Shown here piece by piece: positions 54,641 through 64,000 of a stretch of 64,000 nucleotides of DNA. The stretch lies in the NCBI GenBank assembly GCA_017644375.1, contig JAEPLP010000001.1, positions 62,001 through 126,000 of the forward strand, given 5' to 3'. Under the pieces are notes generated by a model. That model made no database searches and was not told the origin of the DNA. It was given only the letters and a program-made list of their open reading frames with translations. The translations under genes and the position numbers were made by a program. Within the stretch, counting starts at the first letter, position 1. Every line of letters starts with the position of its first letter. The DNA is from Prochlorococcus marinus CUG1435 (GTDB taxonomy: Bacteria; Cyanobacteriota; Cyanobacteriia; PCC-6307; Cyanobiaceae).

Positions 54641-55582
54641 TTAAATAGTAGTATCAGAAAAATTATTTTCCCATAAACTCTTTCTCTGGCTAACAAAAAA
54701 TACCGAGATAAGAACAAACACCACTCCTATCCATTGCACAATAGTGAGTCTTTCATCTAACCAAACACCTCCACTGAGAAGAGCAAATACAGGAGTTAAA
54801 AATGCAAGAGTACTAAATCCAGTTATTTCTTTATTATTAGCAAAGTAGAAAAACAATCCATAGGCAATTGCACCTCCAAAAATACTTGCAAATGACATAA
54901 GTCCCCAATCAAATAATGACCAATCTGGGATTATTTGAAAATTTGACTGTAAGCAATGCTTGATAATTAAAGGTAAACTCCCTAAAACCATATGCCAACC
55001 TGTTACGGCTACCGGATCACTTTTGGTACAGGTGAATCTAATCAAAATAGTTCCTATTGCCATAGCTAGCGAAGCTGCAAGCATCCATAGCTCTCCAAAG
55101 TTAAACGCTACATCACTAATGGTCATATCAGACATTAACCACCAATTTCCTAAAAATTCTTGGGGGACACCCAAGAAAATTATTCCTCCCAAACCAAAAA
55201 GTAAACCTAACCATCCTATGGGATTTATTAAATTTCCAAAAATTGTCCTTGCTAAAATTGCTACTAAAAGAGGCTGAGAATCAATCAATACAGAGCCTAG
55301 ACCAGCTCCAGTTTTTTCAATACCATAAGTTAAAAACAGTTGAAAAAAAGTGGCGTCAACAATCGTAAATATAAAAAACCACTTTAAATCGCATTTATAA
55401 ATCTTAAGATCTCTTTTAAACAAATATGTTGTAATTAGAACAAGAATTCCTGCAGGAAGTAATCTTAAAGAAGCTACAAACTCTGGTCCAGCACTAGACA
55501 CTAAGGGTGTCATAGCTGCCATTGAAGTACCCCAGAGTGCAAAAGGGAGTATCATTAAAAACCAATTTAGGATTGAATTCAT
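54641..55582 (-). CDS. EamA/DMT-family transporter
   Basis: 313 residues with ten predicted membrane helices arranged as two EamA repeats; PFALWGTSMAAMTPLVSSAG at the start, FWEASLRLLPAG-like VASLRLLPAGILVL, and in the second half GLMSFASIFGGAIAYGLFFY and FLTPVFALLSGGVWLDERLT, the usual repeat end. Drug/metabolite exporter superfamily; substrate unknown. First gene of the leftward GT set, 29 bases from the GT4 gene. Confidence 0.9.
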   Translation of the reverse strand: MNSILNWFLMILPFALWGTSMAAMTPLVSSAGPEFVASLRLLPAGILVLITTYLFKRDLKIYKCDLKWFFIFTIVDATFFQLFLTYGIEKTGAGLGSVLIDSQPLLVAILARTIFGNLINPIGWLGLLFGLGGIIFLGVPQEFLGNWWLMSDMTISDVAFNFGELWMLAASLAMAIGTILIRFTCTKSDPVAVTGWHMVLGSLPLIIKHCLQSNFQIIPDWSLFDWGLMSFASIFGGAIAYGLFFYFANNKEITGFSTLAFLTPVFALLSGGVWLDERLTIVQWIGVVFVLISVFFVSQRKSLWENNFSDTTI

Positions 55583-55634
55583 TAGGTCTGCTGATAATCT
55601 TTTTAAAGTAGTTTTATGTATTTACCTTAAAAGA

Positions 55635-56444
55635 ATGATTTGGCCTTTTAGACGAAAGTCAAAAAAAAGAATGGCTCGTATCGTAATTGATGAGCCAATT
55701 ACAAGTTCAACTAGAGTTTCCGTCCTTAAAGCTCTTAAACAAGTTGAGGATAGAGAATTTCCTGCTTTAATCGTGAGAATCGATTCGCCAGGAGGTACTG
55801 TTGGAGATAGCCAAGAAATATACTCTGCTATTAAAAGACTAAAAGATAATGGATGTAAAGTCATTTCAAGTTTTGGAAATATATCTGCATCTGGAGGTGT
55901 TTACATTGGTGTTGCATCTGACAAAATAGTTGCCAATCCGGGCACAATTACAGGATCTATTGGCGTGATCATAAGAGGAAATAATTTATCTGAACTATTA
56001 GATAAAGTTGGTATAAAATTCGAGACTGTCAAAAGTGGGGTTTTTAAGGATATCCTTTCTCCAGATAAACCTTTAACTGAGGAGGGGAGAAAACTGCTTC
56101 AAGGTCTAATAGATGAAAGCTACAAACAATTTACCGAAGCTGTTGCTGAAGGAAGAAATTTACCCGTTGAAGAAGTAAGAAAATTTGCTGATGGAAGAAT
56201 TTTTACTGGAACCCAAGCAAAAGAATTAGGCCTTGTTGATGAAGTTGGAGACGAATTTGTTGCTAGGGAACTTGCCGCAAAGATGGTTAATATCGATCCT
56301 AAAATACAGCCCTTAACGTTTGGAAAGAAAAAAAAGAAAATACTTGGATTAATTCCTGGGAGTAGAATTATTGAGAGAGTTATCAACAATATCTTTTTTG
56401 AAATTGATTCATCTAATAAAATACTTTGGTTATATAGGCCTTAA
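55635..56444 (+). CDS. sppA: Signal peptide peptidase SppA (short form)
   Basis: 269-residue Ser/Lys protease that degrades signal peptides after release. Catalytic Ser is in GNISASGGVYIGVASDKI and the Lys in KSGVFKDILSPDKPLTEEG; IVRIDSPGGTVGDSQEIYSA and PGTITGSIGVI are also conserved. It is the single-domain form without a clear N-terminal span, as in other cyanobacterial short SppA proteins. aroH follows after 18 bases. Confidence 0.93.
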   Translation: MIWPFRRKSKKRMARIVIDEPITSSTRVSVLKALKQVEDREFPALIVRIDSPGGTVGDSQEIYSAIKRLKDNGCKVISSFGNISASGGVYIGVASDKIVANPGTITGSIGVIIRGNNLSELLDKVGIKFETVKSGVFKDILSPDKPLTEEGRKLLQGLIDESYKQFTEAVAEGRNLPVEEVRKFADGRIFTGTQAKELGLVDEVGDEFVARELAAKMVNIDPKIQPLTFGKKKKKILGLIPGSRIIERVINNIFFEIDSSNKILWLYRP

Positions 56445-56462
56445 ATCACTAGGTATGAAAAA

Positions 56463-56834
56463 ATGAAAGATGAATATAAAATTAAATTTATTCGAGGGGC
56501 TACTACTGCATCTGGAAATTCTATTGAGGAAATAGAAGATGCAGTCGTGGAATTAATAGATGAATTAATTTCACGTAATAATTTGATTAAGACAAATTTA
56601 TTATCCATTACATTTACCGCAACAAAAGACCTAGATGCCTGTTTTCCCGCTTCAATTGCGAGAAAATGTAATGGACTTGATTCTGTAGCTTTTTTAGACT
56701 GCCAACAAATGAATGTCTCTAATGATGTTGATTTCTGTATAAGAATGATGGCACAAGTCTTGTTACCGTCAAAAAGTCAAGTGAGACATCCTTATTTGAG
56801 AGGCGCTTCAAAATTAAGGACAGATAGATGTTAA
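56463..56834 (+). CDS. aroH: Chorismate mutase (AroH type)
   Basis: Converts chorismate to prephenate for Phe/Tyr synthesis. 123 residues, trimeric AroH fold: KFIRGATTASGNSIEEIEDA at the start with the active-site Arg, LLSITFTATKDLDACFPA, and the end PYLRGASKLRTD. This is the monofunctional Bacillus type, not the AroQ type. Follows sppA closely. Confidence 0.95.
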   Translation: MKDEYKIKFIRGATTASGNSIEEIEDAVVELIDELISRNNLIKTNLLSITFTATKDLDACFPASIARKCNGLDSVAFLDCQQMNVSNDVDFCIRMMAQVLLPSKSQVRHPYLRGASKLRTDRC

Positions 56835-56907
56835 TCTTAGTAAAACAATTTTTTCACTTAAGATTTGGGCATACCAAATTACAACTTTAAAATTTTTATC
56901 TAATTCA

Positions 56908-57489
56908 ATGTTAAAAAAAACAAATAGACATGTATTAAATTTTAAAATTTTAAGATTTTTTCTTTTACCTATAATTTTATTCTCAACTCCATTATTCAAT
57001 AGCAGCCAAGTCGCTAAAGCAGGTTTGGAATTTCAGTGGGACCAAAACTCTGGCTTCAAAAGATTAAAGTGGCTTCAAAAAGAAAATAAAAGAAGATTTA
57101 GAAATAAAATTTATTTTTTCTTAAGGCCATCTGATAGAAATTCTGAACTTTTAAAAATAAATCTAGCTATACCTGAAACCTTTAAAACGAATTTAAAAAA
57201 AGAAAAAATTAGTCTTTGCAAGGTAAAAATAGGCGGTTTTGAAAGTCGTACTAAATGTCTTGAAGACATACCAGCTGATATTGAAATCACTACTGATGAA
57301 TCATCCTTACGTTCATTAAACATCTACCCCCATAGCCCAATTCCCTACAATAAAGATAGTATTGCAATTGTATTAAAAGTTTTTAATCCAAACAAATCAG
57401 GGCTTTTTCAATTTCATTCATATGGGCAACCAAAAGGACAATCAGTTTTAAGTTATCTAGGTAGCTGGACTATATTATTAGACGATTAA
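56908..57489 (+). CDS. DUF2808 family exported protein
   Basis: 193 residues. N-terminal hydrophobic segment FFLLPIILFSTPLF and cleavage near AKA-GLEFQW give an exported protein. The mature part has KRLKWLQKENKRRFRNKIYF, LAIPETFKTNLKKEKIS and SLNIYPHSPIPYNKDSIAIV, and ends FHSYGQPKGQSVLSYLGSW, matching DUF2808. Function unknown. It is conserved upstream of rpmH-rnpA in this lineage from memory. Confidence 0.82.
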   Translation: MLKKTNRHVLNFKILRFFLLPIILFSTPLFNSSQVAKAGLEFQWDQNSGFKRLKWLQKENKRRFRNKIYFFLRPSDRNSELLKINLAIPETFKTNLKKEKISLCKVKIGGFESRTKCLEDIPADIEITTDESSLRSLNIYPHSPIPYNKDSIAIVLKVFNPNKSGLFQFHSYGQPKGQSVLSYLGSWTILLDD

Positions 57490-57520
57490 ATGATAAATTT
57501 AAATATGGATATTTAATAAA

Positions 57521-57658
57521 ATGACTAAAAGAACTTTTGGTGGAACCTCTAGAAAAAGAAAACGTGTATCTGGTTTCAGAGTAAGAATGCGCTCTCATAC
57601 TGGCAGAAGAGTTATTAAAAGCAGAAGACAAAAAGGTAGAGAAAGAATAGCAGTCTAA
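57521..57658 (+). CDS. rpmH: 50S ribosomal protein L34
   Basis: 45 residues: [20 protein letters not shown], then [20 protein letters not shown] and RIAV. Very basic, typical L34. It is directly upstream of rnpA, the universal bacterial order. Confidence 0.97.
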
Positions 57659-57670
57659 CTCTAAATAAAA

Positions 57671-58057
57671 ATGGCCTTACCCAAAAATATGCGTTTAAAA
57701 GGTCATAGGACTTTTAACTATATTCACAAAAATTCCACAAAATATTACGGGGAATTTATGACTTTTAAAGTTGCAAGTTCGAATCCAGATATTCTTTTAT
57801 CACACAAACTAAGTAATCATTCAAATAATTTGAGGGTAGCAATTTCAATTAGTAAAAAATTTTCAAAAAAAGCAGTAGAAAGAAATAAAATAAGAAGAAT
57901 TCTTCAAGATTGGTTATTAAAGAATATTCAAAAAATCAATAACCACAAACCTTATTGGTTACTTGTTAACCTAAGATTTGGAGGTTTCTGCAATGATAAA
58001 AACAAACTTTTGGAGGAATTTCAAAACTTAATGTCCAAATCTAGTCTAATCAAATGA
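57671..58057 (+). CDS. rnpA: Ribonuclease P protein component
   Basis: Protein cofactor of RNase P, which trims tRNA 5' ends. 128 residues. The N-terminal MALPKNMRLKGHRTFNYIHK and the RNR motif in ISKKFSKKAVERNKIRRILQ are diagnostic; the C-terminal helix follows. It overlaps the PH-domain gene by 4 bases (ATGA) and follows rpmH by 12 bases. Confidence 0.95.
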   Translation: MALPKNMRLKGHRTFNYIHKNSTKYYGEFMTFKVASSNPDILLSHKLSNHSNNLRVAISISKKFSKKAVERNKIRRILQDWLLKNIQKINNHKPYWLLVNLRFGGFCNDKNKLLEEFQNLMSKSSLIK

Positions 58058-58467
58058 TTAACATGAATGAAGAAACCTTTTACGAAGGGGGTCCCGCAAA
58101 AAGTGATTTAATAATTAATCTACTTGCGGGAATAACTATTCTTGGTTTGCCATTTACCTTTGCCGCAATAGTTAGGGCCTTATGGTTGAGATATAAAATT
58201 TCAAACAAAAGAATTACAATCGATGGTGGATGGTTTGGTAAAAACAAAACACAAGTCTCAATAAGTAACATTGAAGAAATTAGATCTATCCCTAGGGGAT
58301 TCGGATCGTATGGTGATATGGTTCTAATTCTTTCAGATGGTTCAAAGGTTGAGATGAAATCAATACCTCTTTTTAGAGAAAAGCAAGAGTTTATTGAAAA
58401 TATCATAAGTAATAGATCACAAATCTCGAATCTCAACCAAGTTGAAGGATTTGCAACCAAATCCTAA
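58054..58467 (+). CDS. PH-domain membrane protein (DUF304-like)
   Basis: 137 residues. Two adjoining hydrophobic segments (IINLLAGITILGLPFTFAAI and beyond) precede a small beta-rich bPH domain with KISNKRITIDGGWFGKNKTQ, VSISNIEEIRSIPRGFGSYG and GDMVLILSDGSKVEMKSIP. ATG at 58054 overlaps the rnpA stop; a second ATG at 58063 is also possible. Placed between rnpA and yidC, where cyanobacteria often have such a gene. Function unknown. Confidence 0.82.
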   Translation: MINMNEETFYEGGPAKSDLIINLLAGITILGLPFTFAAIVRALWLRYKISNKRITIDGGWFGKNKTQVSISNIEEIRSIPRGFGSYGDMVLILSDGSKVEMKSIPLFREKQEFIENIISNRSQISNLNQVEGFATKS

Positions 58468-58539
58468 ATAAAATAATTACAAAAATCTTCTTTTCCTGTA
58501 AAATAAAATGTCTAGCAAATTTTTATTCTTTTTAATATC

Positions 58540-59682
58540 GTGATAGGGTTCATTTCTGAAAAATTACTTATCCCGATTCTAGATTTTTTCTATGGTTTAG
58601 TCCCTAGTTATGGTTTAGCAATTGTTGCACTAACAGTTGTAATTAGAATTGCACTTTTCCCTTTAAGCGCTGGATCCATTAGGAGCGCAAGAAGGATGAA
58701 AATTGCTCAACCAGTAATGCAAAAAAGACAAGCAGAAATAAAATCTAAGTTTTCTGGCGATCCAAAGAAACAGCAAGAAGAGTTAGGGAAACTTATGAAT
58801 GAGTTTGGCAGTCCTCTTGCAGGGTGCCTACCTTTGATCGTACAAATGCCTATACTATTCGCATTGTTTGCGACCCTAAGAGGATCACCTTTTGCTGATG
58901 TACCTTATAATATTAATCTAAAGGTTGTACCCCAGGATCAAATTGCGGCTATTGATCCAAAACCATATAAATCTCCCAGACACTCTATTTTCATTACTGA
59001 AAAATCTCATTTTCCTGTAATAGCTACTATTCCTAATGGAACAAAGTTAGGAACTCAAGAATCAATAAAAATAAATTTGCAAACAACAAATGGTAACAGC
59101 TACTCAGAAGTTTTATCTAATTATGACAATGGTTCAAAATTCCTTCCTACATGGAAAGTAGCTAAAGGGGAAGATAATATAAAAGTTTCTCAAGATGGAA
59201 CTGTTACTGCAATAAAACCAGGTGATGCAACAATTGAAGCTAAAATTCCTGGCCTAGCTGCTAAAAGTGGATTTCTTTTTATCAAGGCACTTGGACAAGT
59301 TGGCTTTTATGTAGATGGATCTATTAATTGGGATATCGCTGCACTTGTTGGGGCTTTTGGATTAACTTTACTACTTTCTCAAGTTCTTTCTAGTCAGGGA
59401 ATGCCTGCAAACCCTCAGCAGTCAACGGCCAACAAAATCACTCCAGTAATGATAACTGGAATGTTTCTGTTTTTCCCCTTACCTGCAGGTGTATTACTCT
59501 ACATGGTTGTTGCAAACATATTTCAAGCATTTCAGACCTTTCTTCTTAACAAAGAAGCTCTTCCTGAAAATCTGCAGAAAATTTTAGATCAACAATTATT
59601 GACGAAAAATAATTCCATAACAACTGCTGCCTCCACTATCTCAGAAAAAAGATTACCCTTTGAACCTAATAATAAGAAATAA
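58540..59682 (+). CDS. yidC: Membrane protein insertase YidC/Alb3
   Basis: Inserts thylakoid and plasma membrane proteins. 380 residues from GTG 58540. Helix regions: [39 protein letters not shown], then [19 protein letters not shown] and [20 protein letters not shown]. The conserved positively charged groove residue is in [13 protein letters not shown] large insertion between helices 2 and 3 (about 130-250) includes [20 protein letters not shown], a bacterial Ig-like (Big_2) pattern. Fourth gene of rpmH-rnpA-PH-yidC. Confidence 0.95.
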   Translation: MIGFISEKLLIPILDFFYGLVPSYGLAIVALTVVIRIALFPLSAGSIRSARRMKIAQPVMQKRQAEIKSKFSGDPKKQQEELGKLMNEFGSPLAGCLPLIVQMPILFALFATLRGSPFADVPYNINLKVVPQDQIAAIDPKPYKSPRHSIFITEKSHFPVIATIPNGTKLGTQESIKINLQTTNGNSYSEVLSNYDNGSKFLPTWKVAKGEDNIKVSQDGTVTAIKPGDATIEAKIPGLAAKSGFLFIKALGQVGFYVDGSINWDIAALVGAFGLTLLLSQVLSSQGMPANPQQSTANKITPVMITGMFLFFPLPAGVLLYMVVANIFQAFQTFLLNKEALPENLQKILDQQLLTKNNSITTAASTISEKRLPFEPNNKK

Positions 59683-59697
59683 ACTTTATCTTTAAAA

Positions 59698-61164
59698 ATG
59701 AGTTCTTGGAGTAAAAATTTAGAATTACTTATTAAATCAAGAACTTCATTAATTTGGATTAGGACTAAAGAAGAGGAAAGATTAGAAAAACTTCTCTATT
59801 ATTCATGTGAAAGATTAAATATAAAAAGGTATATATCATGGGATTGTGTCAGTGGTATCAAGGGATTAATAAATGAAGAAAATAAATTTTCTAATAATCC
59901 ATTAGGAGTGCTTAACTGGCTTAAGCGACAAAGTTCTGAGGTATCTACAGTATTATTAGTCAAAGATTTTCATAAATTTTATGATGATCCATCTATAAAT
60001 AGAACTATTAAAGAACTATCTTCTCTGCTGAAAAAAACTAGTAATAATTTAATTATTAGTTCACATTTATTTCCCTCGTCCGAAGATCTAGATGAATTAA
60101 TGACAATCATAAACTTACCTTTACCCGATCAAAAAGATTTGAAAAATCTTATAGAAAATATTGCAATTAATACTAATTCAAATCTTGAAGAAAAAGACTT
60201 AAACGAACTTTCTATTGCTTCAAGTGGATTAACCGAAATAAAAGTAAAACAAGTAACTGCAAAGGCACTTGCTCAAAGAGGAAGAATAAGTAAAGAAGAT
60301 ATCAAAGACATTCTAGAAGAGAAAAAACAAGTCATCGCGAGAAGTGAGATCTTAGAATTTTTTGAGGCTAAATCCAGCCAAGATGATATTGGTGGTTTAA
60401 AGATCTTAAAAGTTTGGCTTAATCAAAGATATAGGGCCTTTTCCAAGGAAGCTAGAGACTATGGACTGCCAATCCCAAAGGGTGTATTACTTGTCGGAGC
60501 TCAAGGGACAGGGAAATCACTTACTGCAAAATCAATTTCTAATAGTTGGTCGATGCCACTTCTTAGGTTAGATGTAGGAAGACTATTTTCTAGCCTTGTT
60601 GGTTCAAGTGAGGCTAGAACAAGAGAAACGATATCGAGAGCTGAGGCCATGTCACCATGTATTCTTTGGATAGACGAAATTGATAAGGGCTTTGGAGGCG
60701 ATGCTAGAAGTGATGGAGGAACAAGTCAAAGAGTTTTGGCGAGTTTGCTAACTTGGATGGCGGAAAAAGAATCAGCCGTATTTGTAGTTGCAACTGCTAA
60801 TGCTATAGATAAACTTCCTGCTGAATTATTAAGAAAGGGTAGATTTGATGAGATATTTTTTCTTGATTTGCCAAGTTCAGAAGAAAGATTAAGCATCCTT
60901 GAGTTGCACTTAAAAAAAAGAAGACCTAATTATACTTTTCCTTTATCAACCATAGTTGATAGAACAGATGGATTCTCGGGGGCAGAACTTGAGCAAGCTG
61001 TTATAGAAGGGATGCACATTTCATTCTCCGAAGATAGAGAGCTTATGGAGAAAGATTTAATTAAGGCAGTTTCCGATTTAGTTCCCTTATCCAGAACAGC
61101 TAAAGAGCAAATTGATTTACTAAAAAAATGGTCATCTTCAGGAAGAGCTCGTTCTGCATCCTGA
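59698..61164 (+). CDS. ycf46: AAA+ ATPase Ycf46
   Basis: 488 residues. N-terminal regulatory part (about 1-225) with LEKLLYYSCERLNIKRYISW; AAA+ module with Walker A GAQGTGKSLTAKS (about 267), Walker B CILWIDEIDKGFGG (about 323), sensor VVATANAIDKLPAELLRKGR with arginine fingers and the lid FSGAELEQAVIEG. Ycf46 is an uncharacterised but conserved cyanobacterial/algal ATPase, proposed to act in CO2 uptake or photosynthesis control. All motifs intact. Confidence 0.94.
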   Translation: MSSWSKNLELLIKSRTSLIWIRTKEEERLEKLLYYSCERLNIKRYISWDCVSGIKGLINEENKFSNNPLGVLNWLKRQSSEVSTVLLVKDFHKFYDDPSINRTIKELSSLLKKTSNNLIISSHLFPSSEDLDELMTIINLPLPDQKDLKNLIENIAINTNSNLEEKDLNELSIASSGLTEIKVKQVTAKALAQRGRISKEDIKDILEEKKQVIARSEILEFFEAKSSQDDIGGLKILKVWLNQRYRAFSKEARDYGLPIPKGVLLVGAQGTGKSLTAKSISNSWSMPLLRLDVGRLFSSLVGSSEARTRETISRAEAMSPCILWIDEIDKGFGGDARSDGGTSQRVLASLLTWMAEKESAVFVVATANAIDKLPAELLRKGRFDEIFFLDLPSSEERLSILELHLKKRRPNYTFPLSTIVDRTDGFSGAELEQAVIEGMHISFSEDRELMEKDLIKAVSDLVPLSRTAKEQIDLLKKWSSSGRARSAS

Positions 61165-61286
61165 CACAATTTAATCTTTTAAACATATTTCATAAGTTAG
61201 GAATCATAAATTAAGTTAATTTTTCATCAAAAATACCTAATTATTAATTTAGATTAACTATCTTAATTAAGGTATAAAAAAAAAGA

Positions 61287-62564
61287 GTGTTAGACCAAAA
61301 ATTAATAAGAGAAAATCCAACATCTGTTGAAGAGAACTTATCCCGAAGAGGACAGGAATATAATATATCTCATATACACGAATTAACTGTCAAAAAAAAG
61401 GAAGTTGATATTGAAATATCCAGTCTCCAATCTGAAAGTAAAAAATTAAGTAAATTAATTGGTCAAGAAATTAATAAATCTCAAAACAGTAATTCTCCAG
61501 AACTGAAAAATTTAAAAGAGGAAGGAAACAGATACAGAATTAAAATTTCTGAATTTGAAGAGAAGCAAAGAATATTAGATAAAAAAATACACAATGAGAT
61601 TTGTAATTTACCAAATTTCCCTGGCAAAGATGCACCTCTCGGAAAAGATGAGAGCAATAATCTCCAATTAAAAACTTGGGGAGATCCTTTGATATCAGAA
61701 AATCTTAAATCTCATTGGGAGATAGGCGAAAATCTTAATCTTTTTGAATCTATAAAATCTACAAAAACGTCAAAAAGTCGTTTTATTACACTTATTGGTA
61801 ATGGCGCCAGATTAGAGAGGGCATTAATAAATTTCATGCTCGATATGCATACAAATAATGGTTATTTAGAGTTAATGCCACCAGCATTAGTAAATTCAGA
61901 AAGTCTTAAAGGATCTGGACAATTACCTAAATTCTCAAATGAAAGTTTTAAATGTTCTAATGACGATTTATGGCTTTCTCCAACAGCTGAAGTCCCCCTA
62001 ACTGCTTTTCATAGAAACGAGATTATTGATATTAAGCAGTTACCTATTAAGTATGTTGCATACACACCTTGTTTTAGGAGAGAAGCTGGTAGCTATGGAA
62101 GGGATACGAGAGGCTTGATTAGACTTCACCAGTTTAATAAGGTCGAATTATATTGGTTTTGTGACCCAAGCAAATCCTTAGAGGCCCATAAAAAGATTAC
62201 CGCTGATGCAGAAAGCATTTTAAAAAAACTCAACCTACCCTACAGATTAGTAGATATTTGTTCTGGAGACTTAGGATTTTCTTCTAGTAGAACTTTCGAT
62301 CTTGAAGTCTGGCTACCAAGTAGTAAATGTTATAGAGAGATCTCAAGTTGCAGCAATTGTTTAGACTTTCAAGCACGCAGATCTTCAATAAGAACAAAAA
62401 TTGATAAAAAAAATACATATTTACATACTTTAAATGGCAGTGGGCTTGCTATTGGAAGAACTATGGCTGCAATTCTTGAAAATGGTCAACAAAAAGACGG
62501 TAGCGTTAAGATTCCAGATGCTCTAGTTCCATATTTTGGATCAAATTATTTAAAATCTAATTAA
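61287..62564 (+). CDS. serS: Seryl-tRNA synthetase
   Basis: 425 residues from GTG 61287 ([11 protein letters not shown]). N-terminal coiled-coil arm (about 30-105, Lys/Glu/Ser-rich) that holds the long variable arm of tRNA-Ser; class II motif 2 [20 protein letters not shown] and motif 3 [28 protein letters not shown] is the TxE serine site. Charges the tRNA-Ser(CGA) found at 39617-39702 among others. rseP starts 9 bases after the stop. Confidence 0.97.
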   Translation: MLDQKLIRENPTSVEENLSRRGQEYNISHIHELTVKKKEVDIEISSLQSESKKLSKLIGQEINKSQNSNSPELKNLKEEGNRYRIKISEFEEKQRILDKKIHNEICNLPNFPGKDAPLGKDESNNLQLKTWGDPLISENLKSHWEIGENLNLFESIKSTKTSKSRFITLIGNGARLERALINFMLDMHTNNGYLELMPPALVNSESLKGSGQLPKFSNESFKCSNDDLWLSPTAEVPLTAFHRNEIIDIKQLPIKYVAYTPCFRREAGSYGRDTRGLIRLHQFNKVELYWFCDPSKSLEAHKKITADAESILKKLNLPYRLVDICSGDLGFSSSRTFDLEVWLPSSKCYREISSCSNCLDFQARRSSIRTKIDKKNTYLHTLNGSGLAIGRTMAAILENGQQKDGSVKIPDALVPYFGSNYLKSN

Positions 62565-62573
62565 TATAAAAAA

Positions 62574-63653
62574 ATGAATGTTTTAACATCAATAACTGTT
62601 CTTGGATTTCTCATTTTTTTTCATGAGTTAGGTCATTTCCTTGCTGCGATTTTACAAGGTATTTATGTTGATGGATTTTCAATTGGTTTTGGACCCTCAA
62701 TACTTCAAAAAAAATATAAAGACATCACCTTTTCATTTAGAGCATTCCCTTTAGGTGGCTTTGTTTCCTTTCCTGATGAAGGACTAAATAATATTGACCC
62801 TAAAGATCCAAATCTTCTGAAAAATAGACCTATTATCCAGAAGGTAATTGTAATTTCTGCTGGGGTTTTAGCCAATTTAATTCTTGCTTATACAATTTTG
62901 ATTATAAACGTAACCACTGTTGGTATCCCTTTTGATCCTGAACCAGGTATTTTAGTTTTAGCGACACAACCAGAGAAGGCTGCTTCTATTTCTGGCTTAG
63001 AACCGGGAGACAAAATCATAAAACTTGAATCTAGTACTTTAGGAGTTGGGGATCAAGCTGTTTCCACTTTGGTAAAAGAGATTCAAAACTCATCTGGAAA
63101 GGAAATTTCGCTAGAAATTGATAGAAACGGAATCTTTAAAGACATTACTTTGATCCCTAAAAATGTTGATGGTAAAGGTACAATTGGTGCTCAGTTACAA
63201 CCAAACATCAGAAAAGAAACTAAAAAAACAAAAAATATATATGAACTTTTTAAATACACAAATAATGAGTTTTTATCCCTTTTAGTAAAAACAATTCAAG
63301 GTTATAAAGGATTATTGACAAATTTCTCCTCAACAGCACAACAATTAAGTGGGCCAGTCAAAATTGTTGAAATTGGTGCTCAATTGTCAGAACAAGGAGG
63401 CGCTGGAATCTTACTATTTGCTGCTTTAATTTCTATTAATTTAGCCGTGCTTAACTCTTTGCCTTTACCCCTCTTAGATGGTGGGCAATTGGTTTTCACA
63501 ATAATTGAAGGATTAAGGGGAGAACCGGTACCGGCAAAAGTACAAATAGCTGTCACTCAATCCAGTTTTTTTCTTTTAGTAGGACTGAGTGTACTTCTCA
63601 TCATTAGAGATACTAGTCAACTTTTAATAGTACAAAGATTATTTAACCAATAA
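62574..63653 (+). CDS. rseP: Site-2 protease RseP family
   Basis: Intramembrane zinc metalloprotease, 359 residues. HELGH at 17-21 in the first helix gives the metal site, a PDZ domain lies at about 120-190 (ISGLEPGDKIIKLES, ELSLEIDRNGIFKD-like region), and NSLPLPLLDGGQLV in the last third provides the third zinc ligand and LDG motif. Four membrane spans. Located after serS, on the same strand, upstream of rpsN. Substrates unknown. Confidence 0.93.
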   Translation: MNVLTSITVLGFLIFFHELGHFLAAILQGIYVDGFSIGFGPSILQKKYKDITFSFRAFPLGGFVSFPDEGLNNIDPKDPNLLKNRPIIQKVIVISAGVLANLILAYTILIINVTTVGIPFDPEPGILVLATQPEKAASISGLEPGDKIIKLESSTLGVGDQAVSTLVKEIQNSSGKEISLEIDRNGIFKDITLIPKNVDGKGTIGAQLQPNIRKETKKTKNIYELFKYTNNEFLSLLVKTIQGYKGLLTNFSSTAQQLSGPVKIVEIGAQLSEQGGAGILLFAALISINLAVLNSLPLPLLDGGQLVFTIIEGLRGEPVPAKVQIAVTQSSFFLLVGLSVLLIIRDTSQLLIVQRLFNQ

Positions 63654-63711
63654 ATATATTTCTAATATGTTTACCAAGATGTTAATATATAAATTATTTA
63701 ATTTTTTTTAA

Positions 63712-64000
63712 ATGGCGAAAAAGTCCATGATTGCGAGAGAAGTAAAGCGCAAAAAACTCGTAAATAAATATGCTGCAAAAAGAAAATCTTTGTTAGCTGA
63801 ATTTAATGCTGCAAAAGATCCAATGGAAAGATTAGAAATACATAGAAAGATTCAAGGCCTCCCAAGAAATTCTGCACCTAATAGAGTCAGGAATAGATGT
63901 TGGGCAACTGGAAAGCCAAGAGGAGTTTATAGAGATTTTGGTTTATGCAGAAATCAGTTAAGACAGAGAGCTCATAACGGTGAGCTTCCAGGAGTTGTAA
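63712..64000 (+). CDS. rpsN: 30S ribosomal protein S14 (C-terminus outside window)
   Basis: 96 codons are visible: [20 protein letters not shown], then [60 protein letters not shown] and the end of the conserved region GELPGVV. Long (zinc-free) S14 of about 100 residues. Binds 16S rRNA in the small-subunit head. Confidence 0.97.
   Translation, partial: MAKKSMIAREVKRKKLVNKYAAKRKSLLAEFNAAKDPMERLEIHRKIQGLPRNSAPNRVRNRCWATGKPRGVYRDFGLCRNQLRQRAHNGELPGVV

Overview
This window is a stretch of a very AT-rich cyanobacterial chromosome. A Pcb chlorophyll a2/b2 antenna gene (47208-48266), psbD/psbC, ycf4, ycf39, petM, a fused thioredoxin reductase-thioredoxin, flavodoxin, an iron-binding FutA/IdiA protein and tightly packed short genes point to Prochlorococcus. 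The low GC and reduced spacing suggest a high-light-adapted lineage; the genus is well supported, the clade is inference.

Layout. 1-2901: a leftward block with an SGNH/GDSL hydrolase (cut by the window edge), a 54-residue membrane protein and an O-carbamoyltransferase. This order resembles the sxtL/sxtK/sxtI accessory block known from other cyanobacteria. A di-iron ferritin-like protein and ychF lie upstream on the same strand. 4861-11655: rightward housekeeping genes (membrane fusion protein, polA, cysS, dxr). 11742-16930: a leftward four-gene cassette of a divergent transcarbamylase, an asparagine-synthase-type amidotransferase, an M20 carbamoylase-type hydrolase and a DUF1028 protein; it looks like a coherent but unassigned pathway. 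17165-28560: a 2Fe-2S protein, a YheT-type hydrolase, the pntA1-pntA2-pntB transhydrogenase operon, NTRC, infA, ycf39, petM, ilvH, a cyclophilin and ycf4. 28743-33699: psbD-psbC (overlapping), a terminator, maf, cobQ and a ferredoxin-like protein.

33708-39702 is the accessory region. It holds an outer-membrane barrel-like protein, a 550-base gap, a four-gene overlapping operon with two unrelated sulfotransferase-family proteins and two small membrane proteins, a decayed gene, a cluster of CCACCAACA repeats, and tRNA-Ser(CGA). A 12-base copy of the tRNA 3' end and a related repeat pair lie on the other side of the operon, so the segment looks like a tRNA-associated island. 39753-43242 is an iron/outer-membrane neighbourhood (FutA, PKHD dioxygenase, small secreted protein, porin). 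43376-51710 mixes glyQ, DUF1824, a tautomerase, a methyltransferase, DUF3386, pcb, flavodoxin, a peroxiredoxin-like protein, SemiSWEET and an AEC transporter. 51707-55582 has two glycosyltransferases and an EamA transporter. 55635-64000 is a conserved rightward series: sppA, aroH, DUF2808, rpmH, rnpA, a PH-domain protein, yidC, ycf46, serS, rseP and rpsN (cut by the window end).

Functionally, photosynthesis (psbD/C, pcb, ycf4, ycf39, petM, flavodoxin), redox balance (NTRC, transhydrogenase), translation and membrane biogenesis dominate. The likely unexplored biology lies in the two carbamoyl-transfer loci and the sulfotransferase operon beside tRNA-Ser.
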